Shown here: in pieces, positions 38,956 through 49,368 of the stretch
Layout of the letters: each line of letters begins with the position of its first letter
Position numbering within the stretch: the stretch's first letter is position 1
Assembly (NCBI RefSeq): GCF_040611135.1
Contig: NZ_JBEXNL010000012.1
Location: forward strand, 91,550 to 155,549
Length of the DNA: 64,000 nt
Direction: 5' to 3'
DNA from: Tsukamurella sp040611135
Lineage (GTDB): Bacteria > Actinomycetota > Actinomycetes > Mycobacteriales > Mycobacteriaceae
Translations under genes and position numbers: made by a program
Notes under the pieces: generated by a model
The model's input: the letters and a program-made list of their open reading frames with translations, nothing else
Databases searched by the model: none
Told to the model about the DNA's origin: nothing

Positions 38956-39917
38956 TCGCCGGTGTGGCAGGAGTCGACGAGGCAGCGATCGACGAGGCGC
39001 TCCTTGGAGCCCTGCGGCCCGAGCTGGTCCGGTACTGCTACCGGATGATCGGCGACGGTGCGGGCGCCGAGGACGCGGCGCAGGAGGTGTTGCTGCGGGT
39101 GTGGAACGCGCGGGAGAGCTACGACCCGGCCCGCGCGAGCATCCGGACCTGGGCGTACGCGATCGCGTCCCGCTACTGCATCGACCTGCTGCGCGCCGCC
39201 CCGCGCCGGGCCCTGCCGACAGACCTGTCGGAGCGCAACGGCGCGGGGGATCAGGCGTTCGCGGAGCTCCGGCCGGGCAGCTGGGTCACGCCGTTGCCGG
39301 ACGCCGGCGCGGATCCGGCGGCTGCGGCGGAGCAGCACGAGAGCATCCGGATGGCCTTCGTCGCGGCGTTGCAGCACCTCACGCCGGCGCAGCGGGCCGT
39401 GCTGGTGCTGCGCGACGTGTACCGGCACAGTGCCGCCGAGACCGCCTCGATCCTCGGGATCAGTGCGGCCGCAGCGCATTCCTCGCTGCAGCGCGCCCGC
39501 AGGGTGCTCGCCGGGGCGGCGCCGGCACCGTCGGACGTTCCTGCGGGTGACGTGGATCCCCGGCTCCTGGACGGCTTCGTCCGCGCCTTCGAGCGGCACG
39601 ACGTGGCGGGTCTCGCCGCGCTGCTGGCGGAGGACGTGGTCTTCTCCATGCCGCCCGTGGCGTTCTGGTTGCAGGGCGCAGCCGCCTACGCGGCGCTGTT
39701 CGCCTCGGGGGACGCCTGCGTCGGGCACCGCCTCGTGGCGACGACGGCGAACGGATCGCCCGCGTTCGGGCAGTACGAGCCGGGGGACGGGAACGGCATG
39801 CGCCCGTTCGCCCTCGTCGTCCTGGAGTCCGACGGTGCCCGGGTCACCCGGGTGACGACCCACCTGGATCAGGCCGACCGGTTCGAGGCCTTCGGCCTCC
39901 CGGTCCGACTCCTCTAA
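38952..39917 (+). CDS. ECF sigma factor with SnoaL-like C-terminal domain (SigG/SigJ-like)
   Basis: 321 residues. Region 2: LVRYCYRMIGDGAGAEDAAQEVLLRVWNARESYDPARASIRTWAYAIASRYCIDLLR; region 4: ALQHLTPAQRAVLVLRDVYRHSAAETASILGISAAAAHSSLQRARRVL. The remaining ~120 residues (DPRLLDGFVRAFERHDVAGLAALLAEDVVFSMPPVAFWLQG onward) form a SnoaL/NTF2-like domain, which replaces an anti-sigma factor in this group of ECFs and controls activity in cis. Co-translated with the mycothiol-dependent isomerase-like protein. Targets cannot be read here. The final codons end 79 bases before the XRE-ImmA gene. Confidence 0.87.
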   Translation: MIAGVAGVDEAAIDEALLGALRPELVRYCYRMIGDGAGAEDAAQEVLLRVWNARESYDPARASIRTWAYAIASRYCIDLLRAAPRRALPTDLSERNGAGDQAFAELRPGSWVTPLPDAGADPAAAAEQHESIRMAFVAALQHLTPAQRAVLVLRDVYRHSAAETASILGISAAAAHSSLQRARRVLAGAAPAPSDVPAGDVDPRLLDGFVRAFERHDVAGLAALLAEDVVFSMPPVAFWLQGAAAYAALFASGDACVGHRLVATTANGSPAFGQYEPGDGNGMRPFALVVLESDGARVTRVTTHLDQADRFEAFGLPVRLL

Positions 39918-39958
39918 CGCTGACTGCGGCGATGAACCGGGCCGGAGTAGAGCGATGC

Positions 39959-39989
39959 TGTTGGGAATATCCCAACATTCGCGTAGCCT
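39959..39989 (+). promoter_or_regulatory. Promoter with 8-bp inverted-repeat operator upstream of the XRE-ImmA gene
   Basis: -35 TTGGGA (39961-39966), 17-base spacer, -10 TAGCCT (39984-39989), then seven bases to the GTG at 39997 (leaderless). The inverted repeat TGTTGGGA / TCCCAACA (39959-39977, three-base centre) lies over the -35. Its closeness to an XRE gene suggests autorepression. Confidence 0.7.
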
Positions 39990-39996
39990 GGCGACT

Positions 39997-41145
39997 GTGG
40001 ACCTGGCGATGCGAGAACTCGGCGACCGGATTCGGTCCCGCATGCCCGAGGGGATGAGCCAGCGCGGGCTCGCCGAGCTGGTGGGGATGAAGCCCGATGC
40101 GTTGTCGCGTGCACTCAACGGGCAGCGCGGGATCTCGTCGCTGGAGGTTGCGGCGATCGCCGACGTCATCGGCGCTGATACACACTGGATCATCACCGGC
40201 CGCGAGGTGCCGAACCGGGTCACAATCGCGGCGCGGCACGCATGGAACCCGACCACTCGGCAGCGGATCAACGACGGACGCGAGGCCGATGCGGCTGTTC
40301 TCGATAAGATCGCCGAGGTGTACCGGCAGGCGTTCCCCGATGGGGCCGAGCCTTCCGCGGCGCTTCCCACAGATCCCGCCGAGGCACGTGATCGACTCGG
40401 CCCGGGCTTCGTCGAGCCGTTCGCCGAGCGGCTCGAGAGCCGATTGGGTGTCGACGTCATTCGGATACCAGGGCTATCGACCGACTACTCTCTGAGGATC
40501 GGTGACCGTGCGGTGATCGTCCTCATGAGCACTCCGAACTGGTTCCGCAATAACTGGTCCGCAGCTCATGAGTTGGCCCATCTCGCCTTCGGTCATCACG
40601 GTGACGACTCCGAGACTGTGGGACGCAACGAGGACGTCTCGGATGCCTTTGCGGCAGAGCTGCTCCTGCCGGAGAGTGACATGCGCTCGATCGTGTGGCG
40701 AGAGATGCCGCTTCCCGACGTCGCGCGACAGATCTGGTCTCGTGGTGTTTCGACGAGCGCATTGGCGACGCGCCTGACCTGGTTGAAGCTTGCGGACCGG
40801 GACCTGATCGATGCACTCAGGAGCACCACGACACCGCAGTTCCTTCGGGCTCATCTAGAGGAAGCGCGGACTGATCGCTTCCTCATCCGCCGTCGTGGTG
40901 AGCGCTCGGTTGGGAGACTGTTTCCCGAGGAGCTTCTCGGTGTGCTCGAAGAGCGAGTGGCAGCGGGCGACGTCGCCCCTGATCTTCTCGCATGGGCACA
41001 GGATGTCGACACCGAGGAAATCGACTACCCGGATGACGAGACGTACGAGGCGCTGGCGGCCTCGAGGTACCAGGCGGCGATAGCGGACCGCCCCTCGCTC
41101 GCGGAGCTCCGAGCAATCGCAGCCGAGATCCGCGCGCGTGAGTGA
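39997..41145 (+). CDS. XRE helix-turn-helix + ImmA/IrrE metallopeptidase fusion
   Basis: 382 residues from GTG 39997. An N-terminal XRE domain (MRELGDRIRSRMPEGMSQRGLAELVGMKPDALSRALNGQRGISSLEVAAIADVIG, about 5-59), a middle helical linker, then a zinc protease domain with HELAH at 191-195 in NNWSAAHELAHLAFGHHG and the downstream NEDVSDAFAAELLLPE segment typical of PF06114. The ~110 C-terminal residues are not recognised. ImmA/IrrE proteases cleave XRE repressors on a stress or DNA-damage signal; here sensor and protease are one chain. The GNAT gene overlaps its end by eight bases. Composition looks less GC-rich than neighbours, suggesting acquisition. Confidence 0.85.
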   Translation: MDLAMRELGDRIRSRMPEGMSQRGLAELVGMKPDALSRALNGQRGISSLEVAAIADVIGADTHWIITGREVPNRVTIAARHAWNPTTRQRINDGREADAAVLDKIAEVYRQAFPDGAEPSAALPTDPAEARDRLGPGFVEPFAERLESRLGVDVIRIPGLSTDYSLRIGDRAVIVLMSTPNWFRNNWSAAHELAHLAFGHHGDDSETVGRNEDVSDAFAAELLLPESDMRSIVWREMPLPDVARQIWSRGVSTSALATRLTWLKLADRDLIDALRSTTTPQFLRAHLEEARTDRFLIRRRGERSVGRLFPEELLGVLEERVAAGDVAPDLLAWAQDVDTEEIDYPDDETYEALAASRYQAAIADRPSLAELRAIAAEIRARE

Positions 41146-41656
41146 GCTGATCTGGCGCACCCTGGCGTCCAAGCGCGACTGTCGATACCTCCAGTCGTTC
41201 TCCTGTACGACACCGCGGCTGACCGTCGACGGGAGTGTGCGCCGCGCTCCTCACCCACGTCCCTGGGAGCTTGAGGCGCAGTCGATGATTCGACGGCTCA
41301 GCGAGTCGAAGGCCGCACGCGATGTCGTCTTCGTCGCGGAGAGGCCCGACGGCACGCCCGTGGCGGTGGCGCACATCAGCCCTTCCAACGACGGGCGGGT
41401 AGCGGCCGTGCACCTCAACGTCATCGCGGTCGGGTGGTCGGACCGCGGTCTTGGGCTGGCGGACCGCGTATTGGACCGTGTGCGCGCCGAGAGCGTGGCC
41501 TACGCCACGGCCGAATGCCTTCCCCTCGAACTGATCTCGGCGACAATACACACATCCAACCAAGCGAGTATCCACATGGCGCAACGGAACGGCTTCGAAC
41601 CGACGGGTTCGCCGGTAGGGCACTACCAGACGTGGATCTGGGTACCGGCGAGGTAG
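41138..41656 (+). CDS. GNAT-family N-acetyltransferase-like protein linked to the XRE-ImmA gene
   Basis: 172 residues from a GTG overlapping the previous stop by eight bases. The acetyl-CoA loop is visible as VIAVGWSDRGLGLADRVLDRVRAESV (motif A, RGLGLAD), followed by the late GNAT strand and helix (ISATIHTSNQASIHMAQRNGFEPTG), the usual 'N-x-x-S-x-x-x-x-x-x-x-GF' ending. The N-terminal ~50 residues (CRYLQSFSCTTPRL) are not typical. Coupled translation with a stress-responsive protease suggests either a self-regulated toxin (tRNA- or protein-acetylating GNATs are known toxins) or an effector protected by the partner. Inference only. Ends one base before betA's stop, convergent. Confidence 0.75.
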   Translation: MSELIWRTLASKRDCRYLQSFSCTTPRLTVDGSVRRAPHPRPWELEAQSMIRRLSESKAARDVVFVAERPDGTPVAVAHISPSNDGRVAAVHLNVIAVGWSDRGLGLADRVLDRVRAESVAYATAECLPLELISATIHTSNQASIHMAQRNGFEPTGSPVGHYQTWIWVPAR

Positions 41657-41657
41657 C

Positions 41658-43250
41658 TCATGGTGCCCGCCGCGCCGCGGACACGAGCTCCGCGCAGCGC
41701 TCGCCGACCAGCATCACGGTGATGTTCGGGTTGACCGTGGTGTGCTCGGGGAAGACCGACGCGTCCGCGACCCGCAGTCCGGCGACGCCCTTGACGCGCA
41801 GTTCCGGATCGAGGGGGGACATCGGATCGTCGCCGGCGCCCATCCGTACCGTGCCCGCGGGGTGGTAGACGGTGTTGTGCGTGCGGCGGATGTAGTCGGC
41901 CAGTTCGGCGTCCGTCTGTGCGCCGGGGCCGGGGTAGAGCTCGCGCTCGATCCAGTCCTTGAGCGGTCCCGCCTCCGCGATCTCGCGCGCCTTGCGGATC
42001 CCGGCGATCATCACCTTCAGGTCGTGGCCCTCGGCGTCCGTGAAGTACCGCGGGTCGACCCTGGGCTTGTCGCGGAAGTCGCGGGTGCGCAGCCGGACGG
42101 TGCCGCGCGAGCGCGCGTGGGTGACGTTAGGTGTGAGGCAGAAGGTGTTCTCCGCCGTGGGGTAGCCCTGGCGGAGCGTGTGCATGTCGAAGGGCACGCT
42201 GCCGTAGTGCATCATCAGGTCCGGCCGGTCGAGGCCGTACTCGGTGGGCGTGAAGATCCCGATCTCCCACCACTGGGTGGACTCGCGGACCATCGGCCGC
42301 GACGATTCGAAGCCGATCACGCCCTCCGGGTGGTCCTGCAGGTGCGCGCCCACGCCGGGCGAGTCGACGAGCACGTCGACGCCGGTCTCCCGCAGGTGAT
42401 CCGCGGGGCCGATCCCCGAGAGCATGAGCAGCTTCGGCGAGTCGATGGCGCCCGCGCTGACGATCACCTCGCGCCGCGCGGCCACGAACGTAGTGCGCCC
42501 GAACGCATTGTCGGTGATGTCGACGCCGATGGCCCGCGGCTGATCGCCGGTGGTGTCGAAGACGACGCGCTTGGCCCACGCGCCGGTGCGGATCGTGAGG
42601 TTCTCCCGGCCCAGCACCGGGTGCAGGTAGCTCACCGATGAGGACGACCGCGTCCCGTCGGCGCGGCGGTTGATCTGGAAGAAGTTGGCGCCGTTGGTCA
42701 CCGTGGTCCCGGAGTTGAACTCGGCGCGGGGGATGCCCACCTCCTCGCACGCGTCGAGCAGCGCGACGCCGCACGGATCGTTCGGCGGCACGGTCATGAT
42801 CTGCACCGGTCCGGAGCGCCCGTGGTGGTCGCCGGGGGCGTCGTTGGTCTCGATCCGCGGATACAGCCGATACACCGAATCCGCGCCCCAACCCGCCGCG
42901 CCGTGGTCGCGCTCCCACGAGTCGAGATCCTCGCGCGGGGCCCAGAAGGCGATGCAGCTGTTGTGGGAACTGCAGCCGCCCAGCACCTTCGCGCGGGCGT
43001 GCCGCAGGAACGAGTTGCCGTTCTCCTGCGGCTCGATCGGGTAGTCCCAGTCGTAGCCCGACTCGAGGAGCTCCATCCAGCGGTCCAGTCGAAGGATCGC
43101 CTCGTCGCCCACATCGGAGGGGCCGGCCTCGAGGAGGCAGACGGTCATCGTCGGGTCTTCGGACAGGCGGGCGGCGACGGCGGCCCCCGCCGATCCCGCT
43201 CCCACCACCACGTAATCGAAGGTCTCCCGGCCGGATTCGGGTGCAGTCAC
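41658..43250 (-). CDS. betA: Choline dehydrogenase-type GMC oxidoreductase
   Basis: 530 residues from a GTG overlapping the betB stop (GTGA). FAD-binding VVVGAGSAGAAVAARLSEDP at about 14-33, GMC signature 1 region ARAKVLGGCSSHNSCIAFWAPREDLD, signature 2 SAGAIDSPKLLMLSGIGP, and the C-terminal active-site block TVYHPAGTVRMG with a catalytic His, then ASVFPEHTTVNPN. It oxidises choline to betaine aldehyde; the assignment is firm because betB and a choline-type BCCT transporter share the operon. The last gene of betT-betB-betA. Confidence 0.88.
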   Translation of the reverse strand: MTAPESGRETFDYVVVGAGSAGAAVAARLSEDPTMTVCLLEAGPSDVGDEAILRLDRWMELLESGYDWDYPIEPQENGNSFLRHARAKVLGGCSSHNSCIAFWAPREDLDSWERDHGAAGWGADSVYRLYPRIETNDAPGDHHGRSGPVQIMTVPPNDPCGVALLDACEEVGIPRAEFNSGTTVTNGANFFQINRRADGTRSSSSVSYLHPVLGRENLTIRTGAWAKRVVFDTTGDQPRAIGVDITDNAFGRTTFVAARREVIVSAGAIDSPKLLMLSGIGPADHLRETGVDVLVDSPGVGAHLQDHPEGVIGFESSRPMVRESTQWWEIGIFTPTEYGLDRPDLMMHYGSVPFDMHTLRQGYPTAENTFCLTPNVTHARSRGTVRLRTRDFRDKPRVDPRYFTDAEGHDLKVMIAGIRKAREIAEAGPLKDWIERELYPGPGAQTDAELADYIRRTHNTVYHPAGTVRMGAGDDPMSPLDPELRVKGVAGLRVADASVFPEHTTVNPNITVMLVGERCAELVSAARRAP

Positions 43251-44764
43251 TGATCGTCCTTCCGCTCGGCGAACCACCCGGTGACGGACGGCCGCAGGTT
43301 CTCGTAGACGTGCTTGGCCTCGAGGTACTCGCCGAGGCCCGAAGGGCCCAGCTCGCGCCCGATGCCGGAGGCGCCGAAACCACCCCACTCGGCCTGGGGG
43401 AGGTAGGGCCCGAAATCGTTGATCCAGACGGTGCCGTGCCGCAGCCGCCGCGCGACCCGCTTCGCGCGGCCGCCGTCCGCGGACCAGACCGCGCCCGCGA
43501 GGCCGTACTCGGTGTCATTGGCGATCGCCACCGCCTCGTCCTCCGTCTCGAAGGTCTCGACGGTGACCGTCGGCCCGAAGGCCTCGTCGTGCACGCAGGC
43601 CATCGACGGATCGCACCGGTCCAGCACCGTCGGGAGGTAGAAGTAGCCGGCGTCCAACGGGCCTGATCCCTGGTCCCCGGTGGCGAACGCACCGCCCGTG
43701 CGGACGACCGCGCCGTCGGCACGCGCCTTCTCGACGTACGCGTGCACCTTATCGCGGTGCGCGGCCGAGATCAGCGGCCCGGTCTCGGTGCCCTCGGCGT
43801 CGGGCAGGCCCTGCCGGATGCCCTCGGCACGGCGCACCAGCTCATCGACGAAGGCGTCGTGCACGGACGCCTCGACCACGAGCCGGGCGCCCGCCGAGCA
43901 CACCTGGCCGGAGTGCAGGAAGGCGGCGTTGAGCGCATTGTCCACCGCGGCCGCAAGGCCTTCCGGCGTGGCGCAGGCATCGGCGAAGATCACGTTCGGG
44001 TTCTTGCCGCCGAGCTCCAGTGCCACCTTCTTGACGGTGCCGGCGGCGTTCGCGGCGATGATCCGGCCGGTCACGAGGCCGCCGGTGAAGGACACCAGGT
44101 CCACGTCCGGGTGGGTCGACAGGGGCGCGCCCGCCTGGGCACCCGCGCCGAGCACGAGGTTGGCGACGCCGTCGGGTAGACCGACCTCCTGGAGCACCTG
44201 CATCAGCAGGATCGACGTGTGCGGGGTGAGCTCGGAGGGTTTGAGCACGAAGGTGTCCCCGGCCGCCAGCGCGGGCGCGACCTTCCACGCCGCCTGGAGG
44301 AGCGGGTAGTTCCAGGGTGTGATCATCCCGCAGACGCCCACGGGTTCGTACACGATCTGCGAGGCGACGTCCGCGGATCCGGCGTCCACGATCCGCCCGG
44401 AGTCCTGCCCCGCGAGCTTGCCGAAGTAGCGGAAGCAGGCGGCGATGTCGGCCATGTCCAGCTCGGACTCGTACAGGCGCTTGCCGGTGTCGGCGGTCTC
44501 GGCGCGCGCGAACTCGTCGCGGCGGCGCTCCAGCGCGTCGGCGACGCGCAGCAGCAGATCGCCCCGCTCGGCGGCCGGGACGTGCGGCCAAGGGCCGGTG
44601 TCGAAGGCGCGGCGGGCCGCGGCGATCGCGGCCTCGGTATCGGCGGCGGTCGCCTCGTCGACGACGCCGACCTCGGTGCCGTCGGCGGGGCAGACGATGG
44701 TGCGGGTGCCGTCACCCTCGCTGTGTCGCCAGGTGCCGTCGATGAACAGGGTGGGTTCGGTCAT
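43247..44764 (-). CDS. betB: Betaine-aldehyde dehydrogenase
   Basis: 505 residues, standard ALDH length. Catalytic Cys289 in HSGQVCSAG and general base Glu250 in KKVALELGGKNPN; cofactor region FTGGLVTGRIIAANA. It oxidises betaine aldehyde to glycine betaine with NAD(P)+, completing osmoprotectant synthesis from choline. The substrate comes from the operon (betT, betA); the enzyme family alone is broader. Both ends overlap neighbours by four bases (ATGA with betT, GTGA with betA). Confidence 0.9.
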   Translation of the reverse strand: MTEPTLFIDGTWRHSEGDGTRTIVCPADGTEVGVVDEATAADTEAAIAAARRAFDTGPWPHVPAAERGDLLLRVADALERRRDEFARAETADTGKRLYESELDMADIAACFRYFGKLAGQDSGRIVDAGSADVASQIVYEPVGVCGMITPWNYPLLQAAWKVAPALAAGDTFVLKPSELTPHTSILLMQVLQEVGLPDGVANLVLGAGAQAGAPLSTHPDVDLVSFTGGLVTGRIIAANAAGTVKKVALELGGKNPNVIFADACATPEGLAAAVDNALNAAFLHSGQVCSAGARLVVEASVHDAFVDELVRRAEGIRQGLPDAEGTETGPLISAAHRDKVHAYVEKARADGAVVRTGGAFATGDQGSGPLDAGYFYLPTVLDRCDPSMACVHDEAFGPTVTVETFETEDEAVAIANDTEYGLAGAVWSADGGRAKRVARRLRHGTVWINDFGPYLPQAEWGGFGASGIGRELGPSGLGEYLEAKHVYENLRPSVTGWFAERKDDQ

Positions 44765-46920
44765 GCGGGTGTCCCTTCGGGTTCTGTGGACGCTTCCGGG
44801 TCGGGATCGGTTCGGGTGCTGTCGGACTCGTCGTGGCCGTCGTGATGGTCGGTCGCCGCGCGGCGCAGATGCAGGTAGCCGAGATGGCGCTCGTACTGAT
44901 CCAGGATGTCGCCGATGATCTGCTCGCGGGAGTAGCCGTTGAGTGTGTAGCCCTGCGAGCCCTCCGCGAGGTACACCTCGCACCGGAAGTACCGGTCCGC
45001 CGAACGCTGGGCGAGGACCGCGTAGCTCGGCGCCGGGGCGGAGACGGGCCACACGCAGTATTCGAAGTGCGGCTCGCCGGCCAGGTCGACGGTGAGCGTG
45101 GGGGAGGGTAGTGACTCGCTGCGGCCCGATTCGTCGATCGTCGCCGAGATGCCCTCGGCGGCGAATTCTGTTGCTATGTCCCGCATGGCGGGTGCGACGG
45201 CGTTCTCCAGGAACCTCAGTGTCGCGGCGCGGCTCGGGTAGTGGATCGTCGCGAGAAGGCGCCGCCGCCAACTGCCGGACTCGCCGCCGCCCCGACCCGC
45301 GGCGAGGGACTTGGGCAGCGCGGTCCGATAACTGTCGTGCTTGTACGACTCCGTGTGCAGGGCCCGCAGCAGCGACAGGCCCACCAGAGCCAGGACGAAG
45401 GAGAAGGGCAGTCCCATGATGATGGTCGCCTTCTGCAGCGTGACGATCGAACCCTCGTTGCCCGCGAACAGCATCGCGAGGGTCAGCAGGCCGATCGCGA
45501 AGGACCAGAAGATCCGCGTGCTGCGGGCGCAGTCCGCCATCGGATCGGACAGCGTGCTGGTGAAGTTGCCCATCACCAGCGAGCCGGAGTCGGCGCTCGT
45601 GACGTAGAAGAGCAGTCCGGTGATCGTGGCGATCGCGAGCAACAGCGGTGCGCCGGGGTACTTCTCGAGCAGCGAGTAGAACCCGACCTCGGGCGTCGAC
45701 GCGGTCGCCTCGGCGAAGGGCTTGTCGCCCCGGGCCACCTCGAGGGCGCTGTTACCGAAGATCGAGATCCACACCAGGATGAAGCTGAACGGCACGACGA
45801 GGACGCCGAAGACGAACTGGCGCAGCGTGCGGCCCCGCGAGATGCGAGCGAGGAAGAGGCCCACGAAGGGCGCCCAGGCCACCCACCACGCCCAGAAGAA
45901 CAGCGTCCACGAGTCCAGCCAGCCCGACGGGTCGTTGCCCGCGGACTCGGGACTGATCTGGCCCCACGCGAACGTGTCCATCGTGCGGTCGAGGAAGGTC
46001 GACAGGTAGTCGCCCGTGTTCTGCACCAGGCCGTTGAGCAGGAAGTCGGACCGGCCGGCGACCAGGATGTAGACGAGCAGCAGGATCGCGAGGATCACGT
46101 TGAGCTCGCTGAGCCGGCGGATGCCCTTGTCGACGCCGGAGGTCGCGGAGATCGTCGCGACGATCACCGACAGCACGATGAGTCCGATCTGCGCGGCCTT
46201 GCCCTGCGGGAGGCCGAACAACTCGTGCAGGCCGTAGTTCAGCTGGACGATCCCGATGCCCAGCGAGGTCGCGATGCCGAAGATCGTGCCGAGGACGGCG
46301 GCCACGTCGACCGCGTCACCGAGACGTCCGTGCACGCGCCTGCCGAGGATCGGATAGAGCGCTGCGCGAATGGTGAGCGGGAGGTTGTGCCGGAAGGCGA
46401 AATAGGCGAGCGCGCCACCCATCAGCGCGTACATCGCCCAGCCGGTGACGCCGTAGTGGAACACGGTCCACGTGACGGCCTCCCGTGCGGCGTGGTTGTT
46501 CTCGCCCGTACCGACCGGGGGATTGAGGTAGTGGCTCACCGGCTCGGCGACGGAGAAGAACATCAGGTCGATGCCGATGCCCGCGGCGAAGAGCATGGAG
46601 GTCCAGGTGAAGAGGCTGTATTCGGGGCGGGATTCCTCAGGACCGAGCCGGTACGTGCCGTACCTGCTCAAGCCGATGAACACGACCACACCCACGATCG
46701 CCGTCGCGAGGAGGAAGTACCACCAGCCGAACCAGGTGGTGATGAAGGAGACCACGCCGCTGATCACGCTCTCCGCGGTCTCGGGAGAGGCGAGTGCCCA
46801 GAGGGCGAAGGCCAGGACCGAGCCTGCGGCGGCGAGGAAGACTCGGCGGTTGAGGGAGCTCGTCGGTGTCGATGTCGTGTCTACTGGTTTCGATGTTCGT
46901 GAGGATTCAGAATCACTCAT
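44761..46920 (-). CDS. betT: BCCT-family choline/betaine transporter with long C-terminal cytoplasmic domain
   Basis: 719 residues. About twelve membrane spans between residues ~28 and ~530, with the BCCT signature region (TLFFWAWWVAWAPFVGLFLARISRGRTLRQFVFGVLVVPF) and the ligand-site segment MLFAAGIGIDLMFFSVAEP. A C-terminal soluble part of ~170 residues (from ALHTESYKHDSYRTALPKS) ends in an acidic tail (HHDGHDESDSTRTDPDPEAS). Long C-tails in BetT regulate transport by osmolality. First gene of the bet operon; -10 TAACGT eight bases before the ATG. No BetI-type TetR regulator lies next to it. Confidence 0.9.
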   Translation of the reverse strand: MSDSESSRTSKPVDTTSTPTSSLNRRVFLAAAGSVLAFALWALASPETAESVISGVVSFITTWFGWWYFLLATAIVGVVVFIGLSRYGTYRLGPEESRPEYSLFTWTSMLFAAGIGIDLMFFSVAEPVSHYLNPPVGTGENNHAAREAVTWTVFHYGVTGWAMYALMGGALAYFAFRHNLPLTIRAALYPILGRRVHGRLGDAVDVAAVLGTIFGIATSLGIGIVQLNYGLHELFGLPQGKAAQIGLIVLSVIVATISATSGVDKGIRRLSELNVILAILLLVYILVAGRSDFLLNGLVQNTGDYLSTFLDRTMDTFAWGQISPESAGNDPSGWLDSWTLFFWAWWVAWAPFVGLFLARISRGRTLRQFVFGVLVVPFSFILVWISIFGNSALEVARGDKPFAEATASTPEVGFYSLLEKYPGAPLLLAIATITGLLFYVTSADSGSLVMGNFTSTLSDPMADCARSTRIFWSFAIGLLTLAMLFAGNEGSIVTLQKATIIMGLPFSFVLALVGLSLLRALHTESYKHDSYRTALPKSLAAGRGGGESGSWRRRLLATIHYPSRAATLRFLENAVAPAMRDIATEFAAEGISATIDESGRSESLPSPTLTVDLAGEPHFEYCVWPVSAPAPSYAVLAQRSADRYFRCEVYLAEGSQGYTLNGYSREQIIGDILDQYERHLGYLHLRRAATDHHDGHDESDSTRTDPDPEASTEPEGTPA

Positions 46921-46928
46921 GCCGTTCG

Positions 46929-46934
46929 ACGTTA
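46929..46934 (-). promoter_or_regulatory. Leaderless-type -10 box (TAACGT) of betT
   Basis: TAACGT on the minus strand, eight bases before the ATG at 46920; no Shine-Dalgarno sequence. Confidence 0.45.
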
Positions 46935-47122
46935 CCGCGACGCCGGGCGAATCGGACGAAGTCCCCGGTACTCGGACATCGCGGTGCGGCTACTCGACGA
47001 CCTCACCCGCGAATAGCCGGACGCCGTCGCCCGCGCCGTCTCCGGTTGCCCACTGCCTCATCGCCCGGCCGCCCCGCCGCCTCCGCCCCTCCGCGAGTGT
47101 CCGCAGGGTCTCCCACCCGTTT

Positions 47123-47160
47123 CGCGGCAGCCCACCTCGCGTGCGGGGTGGGCTGCCGCG
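47123..47160. terminator. Long perfect hairpin in the betT-lepA gap
   Basis: Arms CGCGGCAGCCCACC (47123-47136) and GGTGGGCTGCCGCG (47147-47160), 14 bp with a 10-base loop and no T-tract on either side. Strength is that of a terminator, but no gene on either strand clearly ends here. Confidence 0.5.
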
Positions 47161-47445
47161 CTGAGGGTGGGGCAGGTGCTCCGTCTCCGCCAGCCCAGGC
47201 TGTCGAGCCACCTCAGCTCTCCGCCGGACGTATGGCGTTCGGTGAACCAGCAGGTCGTGGCCGGTTCGCGCCCCGCATCACCACGCGGTAGACACGCGCG
47301 CTCAACGCTCGCGACTGCCTGCGCGCGAAACCCTGCTCCGATCGGTGGTGGGAGTGCCGCGTCCCGGTGACGTACATCGTGACGATCGCGTTCGGCCGCC
47401 GCGGTGCGGCCGTGCGAGGCGGCATGAGAAACTGGACGGTGACGT

Positions 47446-49329
<1,884 letters not shown>

Positions 49330-49368
49330 CGCGTCCCTCGCGTCCCTCGTTCGCTCGCCGCAGCTGCG

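Larger units (their letters stand above)
46921..47445 (+). other. 525-base gene-poor gap between divergent betT and lepA
   Basis: It holds the betT promoter box at its left end and the strong hairpin at 47123-47160. Short open frames cross it but none has convincing composition, a ribosome site, or a recognisable product. No tRNA-like fold was seen. Confidence 0.5.

Noticed and set aside
46990..47211. Short open frames in the betT-lepA gap as small genes
   Set aside because: Arg/Pro-rich translations, no ribosome site, and several run through the 47123-47160 hairpin.
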